From an uncultured bacterium (GTDB taxonomy: Bacteria > Verrucomicrobiota > Kiritimatiellia > RFP12 > UBA1067), in assembly GCA_946401765.1 (NCBI GenBank), contig CAMIVJ010000179.1, positions 1 to 6,114 of the forward strand: 6,114 nucleotides of DNA, written 5' to 3'. Position 1 is the stretch's first letter, and each line of letters starts with the position of its first letter. Of this stretch, positions 1 to 6,114 are shown piece by piece. The notes beneath the pieces are model-generated. The model saw nothing but the letters and a program-made list of their open reading frames with translations. It was not told the origin of the DNA and did not search any database. A program made the translations under genes and the position numbers.

Positions 1-950
1 AAACGGACGCGAGGCGAACTGCCGGACGAAGGCGTGACCGCGATGTGGCTGCGGTTCCAGAACGCGCGCCAGGCTGCTTCGTGTGCGGCGCGGCGCGCGG
101 CCTCGGCGTCGAGCGTCCAGCCGTCGCGGTCAAGCAATTCATTCGTGCGGCGCAGCCATTCCGCCTCGTCCCTGCACGGGTGATGGCACGTGACCGCGGT
201 GAGGAAGAGCATGCCCGTTGTGCCGGCGACTTTCCGCGTCACGCCGCCGAAGACGCGGTTTGAGAGCATGTCTTCCCGGCCGATGTCGTCCGTCGCCTGA
301 AAGCGGTCATAGACCTTCATCATCTCCGCCACGGTCGCGTTGCGGTTCACGTGACACCATCCGCCCGGCACGAGCCTGTCTGCCGAGACGGTGAACCGCA
401 GCGGCTTGCCATCCACCAGAATCCTTTCGCACTGGTTGCCGAGTTCCTTCCAGCCGCACCCGAACTCCTTGGCATCTCCCGGATAGAGCCGCCAGTTCAC
501 CACCTTCGCCTCGGCGGCTGGCGCGCCGATGACGTCGCAAACGGCAAACGGCTCGTCGCCGTGCTGCACGCGGTAGTGCACCGACACCGCGTTGCCGCCG
601 CTGCGCCATGAGGCGTTGAATTCGCCGTTCGCGATCGACAGCTCCTGATGGAAGGTTCCTTCGTCCACCTTCTTAGATGTGACGTAGTCAATCGCGCCCG
701 CTTTGACGTGGCGGGCGGCTTCGTTCCAAGTGTCGGAGCGCTGCAGAACGGTGTGCAGCGTTCCGTCCGCCGAAACCCACGCGAGCGCGCCAAGTTCGCC
801 GTTTCCGAGGATCATCGCGCCTCGGTCGTTCTCGGCGGGCGTGTCGAAGACGATTGGCTTGGGCGTCTCAACCGCTGCAAGCGCACAGCACGCAAACGCC
901 ATGGCGACCATGCAAAACCGCCGACCTGTGATCTCAATTGTATTGTTCAT
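1..950 (-). CDS. Secreted DUF5703 domain protein, probable glycoside-hydrolase-like (3' end outside window)
   Basis: The reading frame is open without a stop from an ATG at 950-948 to the window edge, giving the first 316 residues of a longer protein. Residues 1-26 look like a signal peptide: a basic GRR at 9-11, a hydrophobic stretch from about 12, and a likely cleavage after ALAA near 26, so the product should be exported. The mature start carries a hallmark motif, LGNGELGALAWV at 48-59, followed by SDTWNEAARHVKAG at 72-85. This pattern is typical of DUF5703 N-terminal domains and resembles the PLGNG motif of GH95 alpha-L-fucosidases. HEAAWRAFWNRSHI at 290-303 matches the family's junction to the helical (alpha/alpha)-barrel-like part, which is off the window. 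DUF5703 proteins are generally found with polysaccharide-degrading enzymes, but no activity is established here and the substrate cannot be inferred. The start is supported by a GGAGG ribosome-binding site and an extended -10 promoter. No neighbouring carbohydrate gene is visible. Family assignment is from recalled motif patterns, not a database search. Confidence 0.8.
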   Translation of the reverse strand, partial: MNNTIEITGRRFCMVAMAFACCALAAVETPKPIVFDTPAENDRGAMILGNGELGALAWVSADGTLHTVLQRSDTWNEAARHVKAGAIDYVTSKKVDEGTFHQELSIANGEFNASWRSGGNAVSVHYRVQHGDEPFAVCDVIGAPAAEAKVVNWRLYPGDAKEFGCGWKELGNQCERILVDGKPLRFTVSADRLVPGGWCHVNRNATVAEMMKVYDRFQATDDIGREDMLSNRVFGGVTRKVAGTTGMLFLTAVTCHHPCRDEAEWLRRTNELLDRDGWTLDAEAARRAAHEAAWRAFWNRSHIAVTPSSGSSPRVR

Positions 951-960
951 TACAGTGTAT

Positions 961-965
961 CCTCC
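961..965 (-). promoter_or_regulatory. Shine-Dalgarno of the DUF5703 gene
   Basis: On the minus strand the sequence reads GGAGG, ten bases upstream of the ATG at 950-948. It is a strong anti-16S match at slightly long spacing and fixes this ATG as the start, placing the signal peptide at the protein's N-terminus. It contrasts with rtcR on the other strand, which has no such site. Confidence 0.75.
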
Positions 966-985
966 ATGCTGCCTGAATTGAAGTC

Positions 986-1014
986 ATTATAGCACAGACG
1001 CCCCCTTCTCGCCA
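986..1014 (-). promoter_or_regulatory. Extended -10 promoter of the DUF5703 gene
   Basis: The minus strand carries a perfect TATAAT at 991-986, preceded by TGC at 994-992, which forms an extended -10 element (TGnTATAAT). A weak -35 candidate, TGGCGA at 1014-1009, lies 17 bases further upstream; a strong -35 is not needed with an extended -10. The predicted transcription start is near 979-980, giving a 5' UTR of about 30 bases that contains the Shine-Dalgarno. The position and the well-placed ribosome-binding site support housekeeping sigma-factor transcription. Confidence 0.7.
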
Positions 1015-1033
1015 TATTTTTTCGGAAGCCATT

Positions 1034-1049
1034 CGCAATGGGCATTGCG
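1034..1049. promoter_or_regulatory. Palindromic candidate operator between the divergent promoters
   Basis: CGCAATG at 1034-1040 and CATTGCG at 1043-1049 are perfect inverted 7-base arms around a GG spacer. A second, overlapping pairing (CCATT at 1029-1033 with AATGG at 1037-1041) shares bases with the left arm. The centre (about 1041.5) lies roughly 62 bases from both predicted transcription starts (about 979 and 1103), on the face-to-face side of each promoter. A dimeric regulator could bind here and act on both genes. No regulator is identified, and binding by RtcR itself is only a possibility. Confidence 0.45.
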
Positions 1050-1068
1050 GAAATCGCCGGCTCGCATA

Positions 1069-1102
1069 TTGTGCCCGCGCTAAAGTGTGGTATAATAGCG
1101 CC
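1069..1102 (+). promoter_or_regulatory. Extended -10 promoter of rtcR, with predicted start at or next to the ATG
   Basis: TATAAT at 1091-1096 is preceded by TGG at 1088-1090, forming an extended -10 element. TTGTGC at 1069-1074 is a partial -35 with a 16-base spacer. Transcription would begin six to seven bases after the hexamer, at about 1102-1103, which coincides with the rtcR ATG at 1103-1105. The mRNA would therefore be leaderless or nearly so. The -10 is also bracketed by a perfect inverted repeat, GCGCTA at 1077-1082 and TAGCGC at 1096-1101, which could be an operator. Confidence 0.7.
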
Positions 1103-2695
1103 ATGAAAACGACAGTGATATCGGTTCTTGGAACGCAGAAGGACGCGCATGGCGGAACTGGTCCGGCGCGCTGGGACACCTGGCGCCCCACGATCGGGCT
1201 CGTGCAGCAGGAAGACCTCCCCATCGACGAACTGCACCTGATCTTCAACAAGGAATACACCGCCCTCGCCGAACGCATCAAGGCCGACATACACAGCGTT
1301 TCGCCAGACACCGACGTGGTCTTCGACGTGATCCAGCTTGCCGACCCTTGGGACTTCGAGGAGGTCTACGAGAAGTTCTACGACTACGCCCGCCGCCCCT
1401 GCTTCCACAACGAGCATACCAGGTACTACGTCCACATGTCGACCGGCTCGCACGTGGAGCAGATATGCCTCTTCCTGCTCGCCGAGTCGCGCCACCTCCC
1501 GGCCAAGCTGATCCAGACAACGCCGAAGGAGGGGCACGTGCGCCACTCCAAGGACCCCAAAGGCACGCACAACGTCATCGACCTAGACCTCTCGCGCTAC
1601 GACAAGCTCGCCAAGCGCTTCGAGACCGAACGGCAGAACGACCTCTCCTTCCTCAAGCAGGGAATCGACACGAACAACGCCGCATTCAACAAGCTCATCG
1701 AGACGATCGAACGCGTGGCGGTGCGTTCGGCCGATCCCATACTCCTCACCGGCCCCACAGGCGCCGGCAAGAGCCAGCTCGCAAAGCAGATCTACCTTCT
1801 GAAGAAGCAGTCCAACAAGATCAAGGGCAAGTTCGTGGCCGTCAACTGCGCCACCCTCGGCGGCGACCTCGCGAAGTCGGCGCTATTCGGCCACCGCAAG
1901 GGATCCTTCTCGGGCGCAGGCGCAGACCATGACGGCTTCCTCAAGGAGGCCGACGGCGGCATAGTGTTCCTCGACGAAATCGGCGAGCTGCCGCTCGAAG
2001 CACAGGCCATGCTGCTCAAGGCCATCGAGGAGAAGACATTCCGCCCGCTCGGTGCTTCCAAGGACGAACACAGCGACTTCCAGCTGATATGCGGCACGAA
2101 CCGCGACCTCGGCGACGCCGCGAAGTTCCGCCCGGACCTCCTTTCGCGCATCAACCTCTGGAGCTTCCGCCTGCCCGGCCTCGCCGACAGGCGCGAGGAC
2201 ATCGAACCTAACCTCGAATACGAACTCTCCCGCTTCAGCGAGAAGACCGGCAAGCACTTCTCGTTCAGCAAGGAGGCCCGCGCCCGCTTTCTCGCCTTCG
2301 CCCTCGATCCCGCCAACCGCTGGGACGGGAACTTCCGCGACCTGAACGCGATGGTCGTGAGGATGTGCACTCTTTCGGAGGGCGGACGCATCACCGAAGA
2401 CCTCGTGGAGGAGGAGATCGAGCGCTGCCGCGATGCCGCCATCCACTCCCGCGCGGCAGCGCCGCAGGCCGTGGACCTCGCCGCGCTTCTCGGGCCGGAC
2501 TACGCCGAACGCTTTGACGACTTCGACCTCGTTCAGCTCGCGCACGTCGTTGAGGTATGCCGCGGCTCGGAGTCTATGGCCGCAGCAGCGCGGAAGCTGT
2601 TCTCGGTGTCGATCAAGGCCAAGCAGTCCTCAAACAACACCGACCGCCTCTCGAAATACCTCGCGAAGTTCAAGCTCCACTTCAAGTCGCTTTAG
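1103..2695 (+). CDS. rtcR: RtcR, CARF-domain sigma54-dependent activator of RNA repair genes
   Basis: The 530-residue product matches RtcR along its whole length; E. coli RtcR is of similar size. Residues 1-180 form the CARF-type sensor: SVLGT at 7-11, WRPT at 27-30, DPWDFEEVY at 81-89 and the ligand-pocket HMSTGSHVEQ at 111-120. A AAA+ sigma54-activator domain follows. It has Walker A GPTGAGKS at 217-224, the sigma54-contact loop as GSFSGA at 267-272 (usually GAFTGA), Walker B FLDE at 289-292, GTNRD at 331-335, an arginine-finger region RPDLLSRIN at 343-351 and sensor II WDGNFRDL at 407-414. The C-terminus (about 490-525) is a Fis-like helix-turn-helix with DRLSKYLAKF. In characterised bacteria RtcR senses RNA damage through its CARF domain and drives rtcBA (RNA ligase and RNA 3'-phosphate cyclase) with sigma54 RNA polymerase. 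Neither rtcB nor rtcA is in the window. ATG 1103 was chosen because the family begins with this M-K/R-x-T-V motif; an in-frame GTG at 1085 overlaps the promoter. There is no Shine-Dalgarno. Confidence 0.96.
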   Translation: MKTTVISVLGTQKDAHGGTGPARWDTWRPTIGLVQQEDLPIDELHLIFNKEYTALAERIKADIHSVSPDTDVVFDVIQLADPWDFEEVYEKFYDYARRPCFHNEHTRYYVHMSTGSHVEQICLFLLAESRHLPAKLIQTTPKEGHVRHSKDPKGTHNVIDLDLSRYDKLAKRFETERQNDLSFLKQGIDTNNAAFNKLIETIERVAVRSADPILLTGPTGAGKSQLAKQIYLLKKQSNKIKGKFVAVNCATLGGDLAKSALFGHRKGSFSGAGADHDGFLKEADGGIVFLDEIGELPLEAQAMLLKAIEEKTFRPLGASKDEHSDFQLICGTNRDLGDAAKFRPDLLSRINLWSFRLPGLADRREDIEPNLEYELSRFSEKTGKHFSFSKEARARFLAFALDPANRWDGNFRDLNAMVVRMCTLSEGGRITEDLVEEEIERCRDAAIHSRAAAPQAVDLAALLGPDYAERFDDFDLVQLAHVVEVCRGSESMAAAARKLFSVSIKAKQSSNNTDRLSKYLAKFKLHFKSL

Positions 2696-2706
2696 GCTGC
2701 GGCCCG

Positions 2707-5700
2707 TCAATCCTCCACGACAACGCGGAAGCCCACGTCGAACGGACGCATCCACTCGGGATAGCGCCAGCGCCAAGCGCTGGACGACACCACGGGGCGC
2801 CTGTACCACGAGCCGCCGCGCACCACCTTCAGGTCGCGCGGCGCGGCGTTGTCGCTGTACGGATACGAATGCCACGAGCTCGACGTCCACTCCGCCGCGT
2901 TTCCGTGCATGTCGTAGAGCCCCCATGCGTTCGGCGCATAGCTGCCCACCTTGGCGAGATGCAGCACATGGTCGTTGAACCTGCGGTCGCGCAGCTCGTA
3001 GTCCCAGATCCCGGGCGGCAAGCGCCCGGGCTTCGGGTCGTTGCCGCGCGCGAACGGCTGCGGGTTCACGCCAACCACGGCAAGCTCGATGAACATGTAG
3101 TCGGCCATGTTCTCGTGCGTGGAGAAGTCGTCGTCCTTCGTGCCGTAGTTGAACTCGGTGTCGGTTCCCGCGCGGCACGCCCACTCCCATTCGGCCTCGG
3201 TGGGCAGGCGCACCTTCCTGCCGAGCTTCTTCGAGAGCCATTCGCAGTAGCGCTGCGCCATCTCCCAGCTTACGCGCACGGCGGGGAACTGCTCGTGGCC
3301 GGGCTGGGCGAAGTCTGGATCCTCGTCGCCCATGTAGTAGCCGCGCTTCACCTGGTCCTTGTAGTGCATGTCATAGACGCCGTTGTCGAACTTCGGGTCC
3401 ATCAGGCGGAACTGCCCCTGCGTGATCTCCTTCGTGGCCATCCAGAAGCCCTTCTTGATCGCCACCTTGCCAACGGGACGCTCCGCCGCCGTCAGTTCGT
3501 CCGAGCCCATTGCGAATGCGCCCGCCGGGATGTATGCGCACTCGATGCTCTCGTCGCCTCCGAGCGAGAACTTGCGCGGCGCTCTTCCGCCCTGCATAGC
3601 CTTGGCGCGCGCGGCGTCGAAGGGCCAGCCAGCAATCGGCGCGCTCGGCGATCGCGCCCTACCGGGCCGCGGCGCCACGAACTTCTCCGTGCCTGGCACG
3701 TACGGATTCACGATCTCTTCGGGATCGTACTTGTCGCCGGCCCACTTCTCCGCCATCTCCTTGCGGCGGGCCAGGTTCCTCTGCGCGCGAGAGTTCCTTC
3801 CGCCCGTCTCCTCGTTCCAGGTGCCCCAGAAGGGAACGTTGAGGTCCATCCACGTCACAAGCCTATCCCACTCCTCCGCGGTGAGCTTCACGCCGTGGTG
3901 CCCCTTCGCGAGCCTCTGGTAGAGCTCCGACGTGGAGACGTGGAACTCAAGCGGCGTGAGCAGATGGTAGTCGCCTTCCGGACCGTTCCGGCGCACGTAA
4001 GGCATCAGGTTCACGTACGACTTCGAGTAGTGTCCGCTCATCGCGCTGCCGTCGAAGTCCGGAAGCGGCGCGCCCATGCGCGTCTTGGCCTTGCTCGACG
4101 CATTGTGGCAGCCTACGCACTTTCTGTCGAGAACGGGCTGGACCTCGCGGACGAACGCGTAGTTGCGGCGCGGGCCGTACCAGGGCCTGGGCGTCTGCGG
4201 CTTCTTGCGCGAGGCGGCGGACATCGCGGCTGGCGGCGCCTCGTTCTGGTTCTCGTGGCAGCCCGTGCACGAGATCACCTCGCCCGGCACGCCCACGAAC
4301 CAGGAGCGCATCTCCTGCAGCTTGCATCCGCGCTCGTCGAGAGGCTGGATGGCGAACGGAGTGTTCGCGGGAACTGTGAAGATGGCGCTGCCGTCCTTCT
4401 CGAGATCGACCTCGCCGAGGATGTTGCGCGCGTCCCACGGACCCTCGAAGCCGATGTTGTAGTGCCCGCCCACGTTGCGCGGCGAGTAGCTGTAGGAGAA
4501 GAGGCGCAGCTTCTTCGCGACGCCCTTCGGAACGCCCTTCAGGCCTTCGCCGAAGTTGACGTTCTGCAGATAGACGGTACAGGTGTCCACCTTGTCGTTG
4601 CGCCTGTCGATGGACATCCTCGGGCGCTCGCGCTTCTTGACCGGCAGCGGCTCCAGGCAGTTCCATTCCGAGAATGCGCACACGGGCACGATGTTGTCGT
4701 AGATGTCGGCAAACGCCACAATGAACGGATCGCCGTTGCCCTTGTGAACGGACACGAGGAACAGCTCGTCAGAAAGCGGGTACGGATGGAGGAAGCGCGG
4801 GCTCGAGCCGTTGACGAGAGTGTCGCGCGCCTTGTTCGCGACGGGCTGGCCCCAGCCGGGAATGCGCTGCATCACGCCGGCCGTCTCGTTGCGGCCCTTC
4901 ATCACGTCGAAGAGCACGAGCTCTCCCTCGCGCGCGACGCCGTGGTGGCCCGAGATGACGCCGCAGAACTTCGTGACGGATCCCGGCAGCGGCCGCGCGT
5001 AGAAGAGCGAGTTCGGCCAGTAGGAGTTGGAGCCGTAGAACGCCTTCTGGTCGGAGCCGTCCATGTTCATCGTCATCATCACGCGCGAGAAGTAGTGGGC
5101 GCTGTCGGTGTACTCCCACCTGAGGTAGAGGACGCGGCCGTTGTTCATCACCACGGGGCACCAGCTGTTGTCCTGGTCGAACACGAGGCGCTTCACCGAG
5201 CCGTCCTTCTCGAGAAGATGCGTGTTGCCCACGTAGTCGGAGCCGCCCACGCAGGGAACGCCGTGGAAGCCGCTGGTTGAGACGAAGAGCATGCGCCCGT
5301 CGGGAAGGTAGCAGGGATCGTAGCAGTCGATGTCGTCAAGGCCGGCAGGCGACTTGAGCGTCTTCGTGAGGGGCCTGTCGAGCGGCGTCTCGACGACGCA
5401 CCATCTCTTTTCGCTGTCGAGTCCGCCGGAGTAGGCGATCTTCTCTGCGTCGAAGTCGAGGTCGACGTCGCCGAGGAAGTAGTTGGACGCTGCGATCGTG
5501 CGCCCGCGCTCGCCGGAGCTGCGGCGGATTGGCATCGAGACGATGGAGTTGATGTAGCCCTGCAGCGGCACGGACGAATTGCCCTGCCAGTTGTGCGGCA
5601 GGCCGGAGTGCGACCTCCTGCTGCGCTTCACCATCAGGAAATGGGTGAAGTCCACGCCGGGATGGCGCAGATACACGTCTTCCTGCAGCTTCATCAGCGC

Positions 5701-6114
5701 TGCGGCCGCCTTGAGCCGCGCGTCGTCGTCCTTCGCGCCCTCCACGCACGCCTTCACCTCCGCGAGCTTCGCGAGAAGCGCGTCGGGCGAGCCGTACGCA
5801 TTCGGATATTTCGCGGCGTAGGCGCGGATTGCGCGCTCCATTGCCTCGGCGTTGAACCACTTCAGCGTGCCAAGCGCGAACAGCTTCGACTCGTCGGCGC
5901 CTGGCGGCAGCTTCGGCGCGCCCCTCTTGAGCGCGGACTTCGAGAACTGCCGGCTCGAGATGTGCTCCATGATCTCGTCTGCCGCGGCGGGGAAGTCCTC
6001 CAGCAGCCTGTCGACGATCGGCATAAGCGAACTGTAGTTGCGCAGCTTTGCGGCGGTGGCCACGGCGGAATCCACCCACGTGGCGCGCTTCTCGTATGCT
6101 GCGCGTATCTGGTC
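2707..6114 (-). CDS. HzsA-related di-heme beta-propeller protein fused to a SUMF1/FGE-like domain (5' end outside window)
   Basis: The frame is open from the window edge to TGA at 2709-2707, giving the last 1135 residues; a GTG at 6075 is probably internal, since coding continues upstream of it. Numbered from the edge, residues 1-200 are mostly helical. About 205-515 is a beta-propeller-like region with TolB/PD40-type strands (DPCYLPDGRMLFVS, MNMDGSDQKAFYG, SGHHGV). About 518-620 resembles the middle domain of hydrazine synthase alpha and contains the heme motif CTGCH (nt 4269-4255). A second motif, CVGCH, lies at nt 4119-4105, followed by a cytochrome-like segment ending EEWDRLVTWMDLNVPFWGTW. 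A low-complexity linker leads to a SUMF1/FGE-sulfatase domain from about 854 to the end, with AMGSDE, RLPTEAEWEWACRAG, WGLYDMHGNAAEW, RGGSW and GFRVV. The cysteine pair of true formylglycine-generating enzymes, expected just after RGGSW, is absent, so sulfatase activation is unlikely. CXXCH hemes require export, so a signal peptide is expected upstream. The reaction is unknown; true hydrazine synthesis is not implied, and hzsB/hzsC are not seen. Confidence 0.88.
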   Translation of the reverse strand, partial: DQIRAAYEKRATWVDSAVATAAKLRNYSSLMPIVDRLLEDFPAAADEIMEHISSRQFSKSALKRGAPKLPPGADESKLFALGTLKWFNAEAMERAIRAYAAKYPNAYGSPDALLAKLAEVKACVEGAKDDDARLKAAAALMKLQEDVYLRHPGVDFTHFLMVKRSRRSHSGLPHNWQGNSSVPLQGYINSIVSMPIRRSSGERGRTIAASNYFLGDVDLDFDAEKIAYSGGLDSEKRWCVVETPLDRPLTKTLKSPAGLDDIDCYDPCYLPDGRMLFVSTSGFHGVPCVGGSDYVGNTHLLEKDGSVKRLVFDQDNSWCPVVMNNGRVLYLRWEYTDSAHYFSRVMMTMNMDGSDQKAFYGSNSYWPNSLFYARPLPGSVTKFCGVISGHHGVAREGELVLFDVMKGRNETAGVMQRIPGWGQPVANKARDTLVNGSSPRFLHPYPLSDELFLVSVHKGNGDPFIVAFADIYDNIVPVCAFSEWNCLEPLPVKKRERPRMSIDRRNDKVDTCTVYLQNVNFGEGLKGVPKGVAKKLRLFSYSYSPRNVGGHYNIGFEGPWDARNILGEVDLEKDGSAIFTVPANTPFAIQPLDERGCKLQEMRSWFVGVPGEVISCTGCHENQNEAPPAAMSAASRKKPQTPRPWYGPRRNYAFVREVQPVLDRKCVGCHNASSKAKTRMGAPLPDFDGSAMSGHYSKSYVNLMPYVRRNGPEGDYHLLTPLEFHVSTSELYQRLAKGHHGVKLTAEEWDRLVTWMDLNVPFWGTWNEETGGRNSRAQRNLARRKEMAEKWAGDKYDPEEIVNPYVPGTEKFVAPRPGRARSPSAPIAGWPFDAARAKAMQGGRAPRKFSLGGDESIECAYIPAGAFAMGSDELTAAERPVGKVAIKKGFWMATKEITQGQFRLMDPKFDNGVYDMHYKDQVKRGYYMGDEDPDFAQPGHEQFPAVRVSWEMAQRYCEWLSKKLGRKVRLPTEAEWEWACRAGTDTEFNYGTKDDDFSTHENMADYMFIELAVVGVNPQPFARGNDPKPGRLPPGIWDYELRDRRFNDHVLHLAKVGSYAPNAWGLYDMHGNAAEWTSSSWHSYPYSDNAAPRDLKVVRGGSWYRRPVVSSSAWRWRYPEWMRPFDVGFRVVVED

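Noticed and set aside
1..950. Short open frames on either strand in this stretch
   Set aside because: The uninterrupted minus-strand frame from 950 to the edge explains the region, with a signal peptide, Shine-Dalgarno, promoter and DUF5703 motifs; the others are out-of-frame shadows.
1085..1102. GTG at 1085 as the rtcR start
   Set aside because: It would translate through the -10 element and add six residues not found in the RtcR family; it would also lie upstream of the predicted transcription start.
950..1570. A minus-strand 206-codon frame covering the start of rtcR and ending at the DUF5703 start
   Set aside because: It lies opposite conserved CARF-coding sequence, has no family motifs, and would cross both promoters.
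2557..5280. A 907-codon plus-strand open frame antisense to the heme/SUMF1 gene
   Set aside because: It is a shadow of the GC-rich minus-strand gene: composition dominated by R, A, V, H and L, no recognisable domain, and it also overlaps the end of rtcR in another frame.
6073..6075. GTG at 6075 as the start of the heme/SUMF1 gene
   Set aside because: The same frame stays open to the window edge with plausible protein sequence, no signal peptide follows this GTG although heme attachment needs export, and no ribosome-binding site is evident.
2707..6114. Assignment as a genuine hydrazine synthase subunit or anammox locus
   Set aside because: Only a distant domain resemblance is seen, the protein carries an extra SUMF1 domain, and no hzsB/hzsC-like gene is present.

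Overview
The window holds three protein-coding genes with almost no free space. Two run off the ends: a secreted DUF5703-type protein (minus strand, 3' end missing) and a very large protein (minus strand, 5' end missing). The latter combines a hydrazine-synthase-alpha-like beta-propeller, two c-type heme motifs and a C-terminal SUMF1/FGE-like domain. Between them lies a complete plus-strand rtcR, the CARF-domain sigma54 activator known from RNA-repair operons. No RNA genes, CRISPR arrays, insertion sequences or long repeats were seen.

The DNA is GC-rich with strong G/C preference at third codon positions. DUF5703 proteins, HzsA-related heme proteins fused to SUMF1 domains, and a sigma54 system together suggest an uncultured member of the PVC superphylum (Kiritimatiellota, Lentisphaerota, Verrucomicrobiota or Planctomycetota). 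This is inferred from gene content; no rRNA or marker gene is present to confirm it.

Layout: 1-950 (minus) encodes the first 316 residues of the DUF5703 protein, starting with a signal peptide. 951-1102 is a compact divergent regulatory region. It carries an extended -10 promoter on each strand, a good Shine-Dalgarno for the minus gene but none for rtcR, and a CGCAATG-GG-CATTGCG palindrome about 62 bases from both predicted transcription starts. 1103-2695 is rtcR. Only 11 bases (2696-2706) separate its stop from the stop of the convergent heme/SUMF1 gene (2707-6114).

No joint pathway can be read from the window. RtcR normally controls rtcBA, which is absent here; the gene divergent from it is the DUF5703 gene, a probable polysaccharide-degradation protein. 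The heme/SUMF1 protein is probably exported, because c-type heme attachment occurs outside the cytoplasm. The most notable points are the rtcR without rtcBA at this locus, its apparently leaderless start, its GSFSGA variant of the sigma54-contact loop, and the heme/SUMF1 fusion that lacks the FGE catalytic cysteine pair.
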